Counted from the stretch's first letter, positions 1 to 6,553 are shown. The stretch: DNA of 11,361 nucleotides from UBA1038 sp964480995 (GCA_964480995.1 CAYZRZ010000068.1:1-11361); one strand, 5' to 3'. The notes: a model not told the origin generated them from the letters alone. Program-made: numbers and translations.

Positions 1-200
1 TTTAGCCTCTCGTTAGTGTTAACACGCTATACTTTTTCGGGAGTTCAGGATGGAACGATTTCGGTAAACTCTGTGGAAACGGCTGTGAAGCAGCCGGCTC
101 TGTCTCCTCTGTTCCTGCCGCGGCAAATGAAACGAAAGAAAGCAATAAACTTAGTTACCCCAAGATAGTGCTTGAATAAATTCTCTGTGCTCCTCTATAT

Positions 201-248
201 CTCTGTGTCTCTGTGTGAAACGTAATCCCCGTCCCCCCGTCCCCCCGT
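201..248. repeat. Adjacent low-complexity tandem repeats (CTCTGTGT and GTCCCCCC units)
   Basis: CTCTGTGT occurs twice head to tail at 201-216. After a short spacer, the 8-bp unit GTCCCCCC occurs twice at 231-246, with CCCC before it and GTC after it. On the other strand the second block reads as GGGGGGAC repeats, whose G-runs could stack as a quadruplex. Both blocks lie 70-110 bp upstream of the first gene. No function can be read from them; they may simply be intergenic low-complexity DNA. Confidence 0.6.
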
Positions 249-268
249 CACCTGTCCTTTGCTCAACA

Positions 269-295
269 TTGACAACACGCTTGCCCTGACATGCT
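269..295 (+). promoter_or_regulatory. Possible weak promoter for the amr operon
   Basis: A perfect -35 hexamer TTGACA lies at 269-274. The best -10 candidate is CATGCT at 290-295 with an extended TGA before it. It matches the consensus at only three positions and the spacer is 15 nt, which is short. A start near 302 would place the ribosome-binding site almost at the 5' end of the message. The -35 is convincing, the -10 is not. Confidence 0.3.
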
Positions 296-314
296 AAGCG
301 GAAAGGAGATTCAA

Positions 315-1709
315 ATGCCGATACTCAACGCCATCATGGTGCCGCACCCGCCGCTGATCATCCCGCAGGTGGGGCGCGGAGAAGAAAAGAAGATACAGGC
401 GACCATCGATGCCTGCCGGGAGGCCGCCGCGCTGGTCGCGGCCGCGAAGCCGGATACAGTTGCGGTGATTACCCCCCACAGCACCCTGTACGCGGACTGG
501 TTCCACATCTCCCCCGGTGAAGGCGCTTCTGGAAGCTTCGCGCGCTTCGGGGCCGCGGATGTCAGGATCAGCGTTCGGTATGACACGCTGTTTGCGGAGA
601 CGCTCAGCCGCAGGGCGCGGGAGCGGCATATCCGCGCCGGCACACAGGGGGAAAAGGGCGGCGAGCTGGACCACGCGGCTATGATCCCCCTGATTTTTCT
701 GCGGGAAGCCCTGGGGGAAGCGCCTTTGCCGGATATCGTGCGCGTCGGGCTGTCCGGCCTGCCGCTGAAGGAGCACTACCGGCTGGGCATGCTGATCCGC
801 GATACGGCGGAGCAGCTGGGCAGGCGCGTATCCGTCATCGCCAGCGGGGACCTGTCCCACCGGCTGCTGCAGGACGGGCCCTATGGCTTCAGCCCTGAAG
901 GCCCGGAATATGACCACAGGATCATGGATGTGATGGGGCGCGGCGCGTTTGACGAGCTGCTTGATTTTTCGCCGGCCTTCCTGGAAGGCGCGGGCGAGTG
1001 CGGGCACCGATCCTTTACGATCATGGCGGGGTGCCTGGACGGACAGGCCGTCAGCGCGCGGGCGCTGTCCTACGAGGGGCCCTTCGGCGTGGGGTATGGC
1101 GTCTGCGTGTACACGCCGGGCGACGGGGATGATAAGCGGCATTATCCTGAAGGAATGGCGCGGGAGAAGGAGGAAGACATGATGGCACATGGGGCAGGGG
1201 AGGACGTGCATGTACGCCTGGCGCGGCTTTGCGTTGAAAGTTTTGTAAAAACCGGGCGGCCCGCGCGGCTGCCGGATGATCTGCCCCGGGAGCTGACCGG
1301 GAGGCGCGCCGCCGTGTTTGTCACGCTGCATAAAGGCGGCCGGCTCCGCGGCTGCATCGGAACGATCAATCCGGCCCGGGCGAGCGTGGCCGAGGAGATC
1401 CTTCATAATGCGGTCTCTGCCTGTTCTCAGGACCCGCGCTTTCCACCGGTCCGGGCGGACGAGCTGCCGGAGCTTGAATACAGCGTGGATGTGCTGGGCG
1501 CGACGGAGGATATCGCGTCGCCCGACAAGCTGGACGTGAAGCGCTATGGCGTAATCGTTACCTGCAATGGGCGGCGCGGGCTGCTGCTGCCCGACCTTGA
1601 CGGGGTGGATACCCCGGAGGAGCAGATCGCCATTGCCCGGCAGAAGGCCGGTATCTCCCCCCGGGAAAGCGTGAAGCTGCAGCGCTTTGAGGTGATCCGC
1701 CATGTCTGA
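315..1709 (+). CDS. amrA: AmmeMemoRadiSam fusion protein: LigB/Memo-like domain plus AMMECR1 domain
   Basis: The 464-residue protein joins two parts of the AmmeMemoRadiSam set, whose biochemical job is not established. Residues 1-270 are a LigB/Memo-type fold (class III extradiol dioxygenase superfamily). The N-terminal VPHPPLIIP holds His11, TPHST holds His55 and ASGDLSH ends in His182; these match the positions of metal ligands and catalytic acid in LigB-type enzymes. Glu254 in YEGPFGVGYG is a candidate third ligand. A charged linker (about 271-290) leads to an AMMECR1 domain (about 295-464) with the family signature LRGCIGT at 344-350. I chose ATG 315 because AAAGGAG at 302-308 sits just upstream; the in-frame ATG at 291 has no such site and overlaps the putative -10. 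The gene overlaps amrS by 8 bp, so the two are probably co-translated. A second start may exist inside it (1179). The families are clear; whether the first domain is catalytic is unknown. Confidence 0.9.
   Translation: MPILNAIMVPHPPLIIPQVGRGEEKKIQATIDACREAAALVAAAKPDTVAVITPHSTLYADWFHISPGEGASGSFARFGAADVRISVRYDTLFAETLSRRARERHIRAGTQGEKGGELDHAAMIPLIFLREALGEAPLPDIVRVGLSGLPLKEHYRLGMLIRDTAEQLGRRVSVIASGDLSHRLLQDGPYGFSPEGPEYDHRIMDVMGRGAFDELLDFSPAFLEGAGECGHRSFTIMAGCLDGQAVSARALSYEGPFGVGYGVCVYTPGDGDDKRHYPEGMAREKEEDMMAHGAGEDVHVRLARLCVESFVKTGRPARLPDDLPRELTGRRAAVFVTLHKGGRLRGCIGTINPARASVAEEILHNAVSACSQDPRFPPVRADELPELEYSVDVLGATEDIASPDKLDVKRYGVIVTCNGRRGLLLPDLDGVDTPEEQIAIARQKAGISPRESVKLQRFEVIRHV
1167..1181 (+). 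promoter_or_regulatory. Internal ribosome-binding site and start at the AMMECR1 domain
   Basis: AAGGAGG at 1167-1173 lies 5 nt before an in-frame ATG at 1179, with a second ATG at 1182. This is a stronger Shine-Dalgarno match than the one at the gene's own start, and it falls exactly at the linker between the two domains. Initiation here would give a free AMMECR1 protein of about 176 residues. The same bases encode Lys-Glu-Glu in the linker, so chance is possible. Confidence 0.4.
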
Positions 1710-2535
1710 GGCCGTATGCCCGGCCTGCTTCCGTCATTGCCGGATTAGGGAGGAAGGGACCGGTTTCTGCCGCGCGCGAAAGAACGAGGGCGGCAGGATC
1801 GTGTGCTTAAACTACGGCAAGGTGACATCGCTCGCGCTTGACCCCATCGAAAAAAAGCCCTTGGCGCGGTTTTATCCGGGCAGCAAGATCCTGTCGGTCG
1901 GCAGCTTTGGCTGCAACATGGCTTGCCCCTTCTGCCAGAATGATGCCATCTCCTTCGCTGATGAGGATACCGCGGCGTATCGCCGCCTGCCGCCGGAGGA
2001 GCTGGCAGCGATGGCGCGGCAGCTGGAGCCGCGCGGCAACATCGGCGTCGCCTATACCTACAACGAGCCAATGGTCGGCTTTGAGTATGTCCGCGACACG
2101 GCCCGCCTGGTCCGGGACCTGGGCATGAAAAACGTAGTCGTGACCAACGGGGCCTTTTCCGAGGAGACGCTGAATGAAGTGATCCCCTGGATTGACGCTT
2201 TCAACATCGACCTGAAAGGGTTCACGCGGGCGTGGTACAGGGAACTGGGCGGCGATCTGGAGACCGTGAAGCGCTTTATCATCAGGGCCGCCCAGCGCGC
2301 GCACGTGGAGCTGACCACGCTGATCGTGCCGGGCAAGAATGACAGCGAGGATGAGATGCGCGATCTGAGCCGATGGGTCGCCTCCTCCCTTAGCAGTGGA
2401 GTCCCTCTGCACATCACCCGCTTCTTCCCGAGGAGAGATTATGCCGATAAAAGCCCGACGGATATTGCCCTGCTCAGGCGGCTCGCCGCGGTGGCTGTGG
2501 AATGTTTGGATACGGTGGTGGTGGGGAATGTTTAG
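1702..2535 (+). CDS. amrS: AmmeMemoRadiSam system radical SAM enzyme
   Basis: This 277-residue protein belongs to the radical SAM enzymes related to pyruvate formate-lyase activases that co-occur with AMMECR1 and Memo proteins. The cluster motif is CNMACPFC at residues 71-78 (Cys71, Cys75, Cys78), which would hold a [4Fe-4S] cluster and cleave S-adenosylmethionine to a 5'-deoxyadenosyl radical. An N-terminal cysteine group (Cys6, Cys9, Cys13, Cys23) suggests a second metal or cluster site. YTYNEPMVGFEY (about 118-129), the segment around FNIDLKGF, and the C-terminal HITRFFPRRDY are typical of this subfamily. The start ATG lies inside the end of the preceding gene (ATGTCTGA overlap), which points to translational coupling. 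Length is normal for the family. Its substrate is not known; the fused partner is the obvious candidate target or co-worker. Confidence 0.93.
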   Translation: MSEAVCPACFRHCRIREEGTGFCRARKNEGGRIVCLNYGKVTSLALDPIEKKPLARFYPGSKILSVGSFGCNMACPFCQNDAISFADEDTAAYRRLPPEELAAMARQLEPRGNIGVAYTYNEPMVGFEYVRDTARLVRDLGMKNVVVTNGAFSEETLNEVIPWIDAFNIDLKGFTRAWYRELGGDLETVKRFIIRAAQRAHVELTTLIVPGKNDSEDEMRDLSRWVASSLSSGVPLHITRFFPRRDYADKSPTDIALLRRLAAVAVECLDTVVVGNV

Positions 2536-2961
2536 GTCTGATAGGGGATAGAAACTGAAGACTGGTGATTAATTGATAGAACTTTATGTCTTGCAATGAT
2601 GCAGACCTTCAATGGAACAGGCAGCAGTCTATACCATAAAGGGCTATGATTATATCTACAGGCAAACGGAAATGGACTTACTCTAGGTTACTTTTTAGAA
2701 CATTGCTTATAATTGGTATTACTGTGTTTTTGTTTCCATGAAAGAGTAACCATGGAAGCAGTTGCTTCTGCATTAAGTTCTGTTGGTGCAACAAGATCTA
2801 ATAATTTGCTAATATCATAGAATTGTTCGCAGATTAATTTTTAGTTTAACAAAGCCTGTCTATTAAAGCACCGAGTATTTATAAACGTAAAGTTCTAAAG
2901 CGTTGTTACTTGTCTCATGACTATAATGGTTTTATAAGAGATGATGAAGGAAGCTGAAGTG
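2536..2961. other. AT-rich intergenic stretch, possibly gene remnants
   Basis: From 2581 to 2940 I count about 34% G+C, far below the genes on both sides. No frame is long or preceded by a ribosome-binding site. Short open stretches exist at 2612-2686 (24 codons) and 2713-2820 (35 codons), but neither matches a family I know. A perfect -10 hexamer TATAAT at 2922-2927 could serve the next gene, giving a start near 2934, but the hexamer 17 nt upstream is a poor -35. No intrinsic terminator is visible after amrS. The stretch may be decayed foreign DNA or an AT-rich promoter region. Confidence 0.5.
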
Positions 2962-3423
2962 ATGGAGCCGGTAAATCGGCAAATGCTCAGGGATCCCGGC
3001 GTACAGCCGACGGATGACGTGATCGCGATGGCGCTTGGGGAAGCAAACGATGCCTATCTGAAGTTCATCAGCCTGCTGGCCGGGATGGATATCCGGCTGG
3101 AATGGCGATACTACACCGACGGCAAGGCATGGCTGGGCAAAGGGCTGTATCGCTGGACAGGCGCCCGGGGCGGCCAGAGGGAAACGACCGTATTCTGGCT
3201 GTCCCTGTGGCAGGGTTTTTTCAAGGTGACCATCTATATGCCGGAGGCATCCCGCGCGGATATCCTCAGCCTGCCGCTTGATGATGAGGTGAAGCGGATG
3301 GCGGCGGAAAGGGAACGCATGGGGAACCGGCTGATGTATCTCCCGCTTGTGTTCGACCTGTGCTCGGATGAACTGTTCCCATCGGTTTTCGCGCTTGCCG
3401 ATTTCAAGAAGAGCCTTCGGTAG
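2962..3423 (+). CDS. DUF3788 family protein
   Basis: A soluble protein of 153 residues with no signal peptide or membrane segment. The pattern resembles DUF3788: an N-terminal helix region, then a core with TTVFWLSLWQGFFKVTIYM and a C-terminal segment ending in FALADFKKSLR. Some DUF3788-like proteins resemble GyrI-type small-molecule-binding folds, but no function is established. I prefer ATG 2962, because GAAGGAAG at 2946-2953 stands 8 nt before it. An in-frame ATG at 2941 would add seven residues but has no spaced Shine-Dalgarno and would almost coincide with the predicted transcript start. The gene is 110 bp from the next one, which has its own promoter candidate, so it may be a single-gene unit. 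Confidence 0.75.
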   Translation: MEPVNRQMLRDPGVQPTDDVIAMALGEANDAYLKFISLLAGMDIRLEWRYYTDGKAWLGKGLYRWTGARGGQRETTVFWLSLWQGFFKVTIYMPEASRADILSLPLDDEVKRMAAERERMGNRLMYLPLVFDLCSDELFPSVFALADFKKSLR

Positions 3424-3454
3424 GCGGAACGCTTTGCGCGAACGCTGAAGAAAC

Positions 3455-3483
3455 TGTTCACCGCAGCCGGTCTGTGCTATGCT
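3455..3483 (+). promoter_or_regulatory. Extended -10 promoter for the four-carbon acid kinase gene
   Basis: TGCTATGCT at 3475-3483 is an extended -10 element (TGn followed by TATGCT at 3478-3483). A 17-nt spacer separates it from TGTTCA at 3455-3460, a half-matching -35. Transcription would begin near 3490, leaving about 44 nt before the ATG at 3534. Confidence 0.4.
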
Positions 3484-3533
3484 GAGGCAGGACTCATTAC
3501 TGACCGATATAGCGGGACGCATAGGAGCAGACA

Positions 3534-4727
3534 ATGCCTTTAGTCGCGATCATCGCGGACGACCTGACCGGCGCGTGTGACGCGGGCGTGCAGCTCGCGG
3601 CAGCGGGGTATCCCGCAAGCGCTGTCATAAGCCCGTCCTGCCTGCCCTCAGCACTCTCTAATAACGCCCTCGCCGTGAACACCGATTCGCGGGATCTGGA
3701 CGCCGGGGAGGCGGCCGCCCGCGTCCGGGACACAGCCGGAGCGCTGCTGCCGCTTCAGTTCGGGTATTACTACAAGAAAGTCGACTCCCTCCTGCGGGGA
3801 AGCGTATTCGCCGAAATCGCTGCCTGCATGGAGGTCCTCAGGTCTGATTATTGCCTGCTGGCGCCTGCCTACCCGGACAACGGCCGCCTCCTCGTGGGCG
3901 GCGAAGTCCTGGTTACGGATGCCGGCGGAAAGACCAGGAAAATCCCCGTCAACCTTGATGAAGCCGCGGGGTTCGGGATCCGTGCTGAACACATCCCTCT
4001 GGCGGATGTCGCGAGGGGCCCGGCGCACCTTGCCTCAATGATCAGCGAACATGTCGGGGAAAGCCCCGTCATCCTGCTGGCCGATGCCGCGGAAAACGCG
4101 CATCTTGAGACCATCGCGGAGGCTATCCGGCTCGTGCCCAATCGATGCCTGCCCGCGGGGAGCGCCGGATTGATCAAGTATATGCTGCCCCACTGGCCGC
4201 ATGCCGCCGCCGCGCCGATAACTGCCCGCAAGCCCGGCCGTCACGGCGGCAGGATACTCATTGCTGTCGGATCCATCCATCCATCCACCCGGGCCCAGGT
4301 GGATTTTTTGCGCGGCAGGCCGGGGTACGCCGTGTATGACATGGAGGGGGCGCCGGATGCCATCAGGCGTGATATATTAAGCCTGCCCGGGACGGTTGTT
4401 CTCGTCTCCTCACACGCGCAAGGGTCCGCGTCCCCGCCGGACAGGACATACGCGCGGGACCTTGGGCAGATCGCGCGGGAGGTGTTTGATCCTTTGGATG
4501 CCGGCGCGCTCATTCTCACAGGCGGGGAGACGGCGTACTCGGTACTGGACGCGCTTGGGCTGCGCGTCATCGATCTGGAGGATGAGCCGATGGAGGGCGT
4601 CGCGGCCGGATGGTCGGAGGGCATCCTGGTCATGACCAAGTCCGGCGGATTCGGCGGGGCGGAAGCGCTGCACGCGCTGGCCGTCTACGCGGCGAAGAAA
4701 CTCGGTTTACAGCCAGACAGAATTTAG
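3534..4727 (+). CDS. dtnK: Four-carbon acid sugar kinase, probably D-threonate kinase
   Basis: A 397-residue member of the DUF1537/OtnK kinase family, which phosphorylates the 4-hydroxyl of four-carbon sugar acids using ATP in the cytoplasm. The N-terminal substrate domain begins with AIIADDLTGACDAGVQLA (residues 5-22) and has YYKKVDSLLRGS (79-90). The C-terminal nucleotide domain shows TGGETA at 329-334 and TKSGGFG at 368-374, both family signatures. Length is near the usual 400-430. AGGAG at 3523-3527 stands 6 nt before the ATG. The gene directly downstream is a PdxA2-type dehydrogenase; this pairing is known for D-threonate catabolism (DtnK plus PdxA2), which is why I suggest D-threonate over L-threonate or erythronate. 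Substrate identity is an inference. No transporter or regulator for the pathway is in view. Confidence 0.88.
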   Translation: MPLVAIIADDLTGACDAGVQLAAAGYPASAVISPSCLPSALSNNALAVNTDSRDLDAGEAAARVRDTAGALLPLQFGYYYKKVDSLLRGSVFAEIAACMEVLRSDYCLLAPAYPDNGRLLVGGEVLVTDAGGKTRKIPVNLDEAAGFGIRAEHIPLADVARGPAHLASMISEHVGESPVILLADAAENAHLETIAEAIRLVPNRCLPAGSAGLIKYMLPHWPHAAAAPITARKPGRHGGRILIAVGSIHPSTRAQVDFLRGRPGYAVYDMEGAPDAIRRDILSLPGTVVLVSSHAQGSASPPDRTYARDLGQIAREVFDPLDAGALILTGGETAYSVLDALGLRVIDLEDEPMEGVAAGWSEGILVMTKSGGFGGAEALHALAVYAAKKLGLQPDRI

Positions 4728-4784
4728 TTTCCGCCGCACAGGCGCGGGAGCATGGATATACGCATGAAGGAGACTCTTAAGGAT

Positions 4785-5822
4785 ATGAAGCCGATACTCG
4801 GAATCACCATGGGGGATCCCTGCGGCATCGGGCCGGAGATCACCGCAAAGGCGCTGGCCCGCCCGGAGGCAGCCAGGGCGTGCCGTCCTGTCGTGATCGG
4901 CAGCGCTAAAGTGTTTGAAAAAGCTGTCCGCCTCGTACATGCCGGGCTGGATGTCCGAGTCATATCAGATATCCGGGAAGCGCGGTTCCGTGATCGGGTC
5001 ATCGATGTGCTGGACCAGGATATTCAAGACCTTGAGACCCTGATGCCGGGCACCGTGGACGCCAGGGCCGGCGACGCGGCCTTCCAGGCTGTGCGCAAGG
5101 CCATTGAACTGGCTATGGCGGGGGAGATCCACGCGACGATCACCGGCCCGCTGAACAAGGAAGCCCTGAACCTGGCCGGCTGGCACTACAGCGGGCATAC
5201 GGAGATCTTTGCCGAGCTGACAGGCGCTAAGAGCTATACCATGATGCTCGCGGAGGAGCATCTGAGAATCGTCCACGTTTCCACCCATGTTTCACTGCTT
5301 GAAGCCTGCGCGCGCTGCAAAAAGCAAAGGATCCTGGAGGTCATCAGGCTTGCCCACGCCGCGTGCGTATCCATGGGCATCAGCGCGCCGCGCGTCGCCG
5401 TGGCCGGCCTGAACCCCCACGCGGGGGAGAACGGCCTGTTCGGGCGGGAAGAGATCGAGGAAATTACTCCGGCGGTGGAACTTGCCCGCGCCGAAGGAAT
5501 CGACGCGCAGGGACCTCTCCCACCGGACACGGTCTTTTCAAAGGCGGTCGGGGGGATGTACGATATCGTGGTCGCGCAGTACCATGACCAGGGGCACATC
5601 CCCATGAAGGTGCTGGGGTTCCGGCTTGACAGGGGAAGCGGAAAATGGCAGTCGGTCAGCGGCGTTAATATCACGCTGGGCCTCCCGATCATCCGGGTCT
5701 CGGTCGACCACGGCACGGCTTTTGACCAGGCATGGAAGGGAACCGCAAGCAGCGACAGCCTTGTTAATGCCATCGAATACCGGGTTCGCCTGGCGGCCGG
5801 GAGACGGCAATCGGGGAAATGA
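4785..5822 (+). CDS. pdxA2: PdxA2-type 4-phospho-D-threonate dehydrogenase
   Basis: A 345-residue PdxA-family dehydrogenase. PdxA2 enzymes oxidise D-threonate 4-phosphate with NAD+, followed by decarboxylation to dihydroxyacetone phosphate. The N-terminal GITMGDPCGIGPEI is the family signature. Candidate metal-binding histidines lie in YSGHTE (His138), GLNPHAGE (His212) and QYHDQGH (His267), and SVDHGTAFD follows near 307-315. The GKWQSVSGVNITLGLP segment fits the PdxA2 branch better than the vitamin B6 enzyme, as does the kinase just upstream. I chose ATG 4785 because the protein then starts MKPILGITMG, as in relatives, and AAGGAG lies at 4767-4772, although its 12-nt spacing is long. In-frame ATGs at 4752 and 4764 are alternatives with poorer sites. 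A role in pyridoxal phosphate synthesis is possible but less likely. Confidence 0.88.
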   Translation: MKPILGITMGDPCGIGPEITAKALARPEAARACRPVVIGSAKVFEKAVRLVHAGLDVRVISDIREARFRDRVIDVLDQDIQDLETLMPGTVDARAGDAAFQAVRKAIELAMAGEIHATITGPLNKEALNLAGWHYSGHTEIFAELTGAKSYTMMLAEEHLRIVHVSTHVSLLEACARCKKQRILEVIRLAHAACVSMGISAPRVAVAGLNPHAGENGLFGREEIEEITPAVELARAEGIDAQGPLPPDTVFSKAVGGMYDIVVAQYHDQGHIPMKVLGFRLDRGSGKWQSVSGVNITLGLPIIRVSVDHGTAFDQAWKGTASSDSLVNAIEYRVRLAAGRRQSGK

Positions 5823-5882
5823 TCGGCGGCTGTCTCTGGTTTGAAGGTCTGCCGGCCGGGATGGCCGTCTTCATCAATATCC

Positions 5883-5911
5883 TTTACATGAAAAAATATG
5901 CATGCTATGAT
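5883..5911 (+). promoter_or_regulatory. Strong sigma70-type promoter ahead of the DUF454 gene
   Basis: TTTACA at 5883-5888 (five of six) and TATGAT at 5906-5911 (five of six) are separated by 17 nt. The -10 is extended by TGC at 5903-5905. Transcription would start near 5918, at the foot of the stem-loop at 5914-5965, giving a leader of about 85 nt before the TTG start at 6003. Confidence 0.6.
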
Positions 5912-5913
5912 TC

Positions 5914-5965
5914 GCGCAAGGGAGAAGACGCGGGCCGCTTGCCCGCGCTATCCTTCTCCCCGCGC
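5914..5965. other. Large 5'-leader stem-loop
   Basis: Nested perfect arms: GCGC 5914-5917 with 5962-5965; GGGAGAAG 5920-5927 with CTTCTCCC 5953-5960; CGCGGGC 5929-5935 with GCCCGCG 5941-5947, closing a CGCTT loop. One side has an internal bulge, CTATC at 5948-5952. No T-run follows on the plus strand, so it is not a typical terminator for pdxA2. With the promoter just before it, it would form at the very 5' end of the next transcript, where it could stabilise the message or act in control. Confidence 0.6.
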
Positions 5966-6002
5966 AGCGACGCACGGATGATAAGATAATGAGGTTGTAT
6001 TT

Positions 6003-6377
6003 TTGACGATAAAGAAAGCGCTCTGGCTGGTTGGTCCTTGGCTTCATCGGCCTGGGGCTGGGGGCCGTGGGCGCGGTGATGCCGCTGCTGCCGGTTTCCC
6101 CTTCCTGCTGCTGGCGGGGATGAGCTTTGCCAAAATCTCCAGCCGGCTGCACGAGTGGTTCATCAGCACCAAGATGTACAAGGACAACCTGGAAAGCTTT
6201 TTGCAAGGCCGCGGGATGACAAAGAAGGCCAAACTGCGTGTCAGCGTCACCCTGACCCTCACAATGGGCATCGGCTTTTATATGATGCGCCGCGTCCCCC
6301 TGGGGCAGATTATCCTGGGCATCGTGTGGGTATGCCATCTGCTGTATTTTATCTATGGGATCAGGACGAGTAAATGA
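6003..6377 (+). CDS. DUF454 (YbaN-like) small membrane protein with two offsetting frameshifts
   Basis: The open frame gives 124 residues from a TTG start; GAGG at 5991-5994 stands 8 nt upstream. The C-terminal part (FLLLAGMSFAKISSRLHEW onward, with two hydrophobic segments near the end) is typical of the inner-membrane DUF454/YbaN family, whose role is unknown. The N-terminal part is out of frame. After LWLV the frame reads an unlikely Gly/Arg-rich stretch, while the +1 frame of 6034-6096 encodes VLGFIGLGLGAVGAVMPLLP, just the membrane helix and PLLP motif expected here. Two changes explain this: TGGT is duplicated (TGGTTGGT, 6028-6035), and one C is missing from the C-run at 6098-6101. The net change is +3, so the frame is restored. 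Either the protein has a scrambled first helix (an effective pseudogene) or the sequence has two errors. Confidence 0.75.
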   Translation: MTIKKALWLVGPWLHRPGAGGRGRGDAAAAGFPFLLLAGMSFAKISSRLHEWFISTKMYKDNLESFLQGRGMTKKAKLRVSVTLTLTMGIGFYMMRRVPLGQIILGIVWVCHLLYFIYGIRTSK

Positions 6378-6529
6378 AATGCTGAATGATGAATTCGGAA
6401 TGCTGAATGCAGTGCCGCTTTGGCGGTAAATGCGGAATGCAAAATGCTGAATTTATCATACCGGGGAAGTCCGCGTGGGCCCGCCGTTCCCCTATCATTC
6501 CGCATTTCGCATTCAGCATTTGGCACCGC
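6377..6529. repeat. Repeat element with a long imperfect palindrome
   Basis: Three copies of a unit built from AAATGC/GAATGC words occur between DUF454 and proB: a direct copy at 6377-6405, a second at 6428-6459, and an inverted copy at 6491-6521. The second and third copies form the arms of a palindrome that extends outward (GCGGT 6423-6427 against ACCGC 6525-6529) and inward (GGGGAA 6463-6468 against TTCCCC 6487-6492), with the self-complementary GGGCCC in the centre. It could fold as a cruciform in DNA or a long hairpin in RNA. Position and shape suggest a REP-like or miniature inverted-repeat element. No T-run follows, so it is not a standard terminator. Confidence 0.6.
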
Positions 6530-6553
6530 AGGGGCCAATAGAAGGAGGAACAC

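Larger units (their letters stand above)
1..314. other. Non-coding leader region upstream of the amr genes
   Basis: No gene is supported here. One plus-strand frame is open from the left edge to about base 168, but it has no recognisable domain and its composition is unlike the genes downstream. A small 5-bp hairpin (GGCTG 81-85 / CAGCC 91-95) is not followed by a T-run. The second half holds low-complexity tandem repeats (201-248) and a possible promoter (269-295), listed separately. A TATACT hexamer at 28-33 lacks a matching -35 box. Confidence 0.5.

Noticed and set aside
1..168. Plus-strand frame open from the left edge, about 55 codons, possibly the end of an upstream gene
   Set aside because: No family resemblance and atypical composition; an open stretch of this length at an edge is not rare by chance. 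The minus strand of the same bases is also open.
294..1703. Long open frame on the minus strand (469 codons) opposite the amr fusion gene
   Set aside because: The plus-strand frame encodes two recognisable domains with a good ribosome-binding site. The antisense frame has no domain and is a by-product of GC-rich codon use.
2612..2820. Two small genes in the AT-rich stretch (24 and 35 codons)
   Set aside because: No ribosome-binding site, no recognised family, weak starts; treated as possible debris only.
5914..5965. Intrinsic terminator of pdxA2
   Set aside because: The stem is strong, but no T-run follows on the plus strand and a good promoter points into it, so I list it as a leader stem-loop.
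5888..5971. Short peptide starting at ATG 5888
   Set aside because: No ribosome-binding site, and it overlaps the promoter and stem-loop.
6377..6529. CRISPR array
   Set aside because: Only three degenerate copies, one inverted, with no regular spacers and no cas genes.
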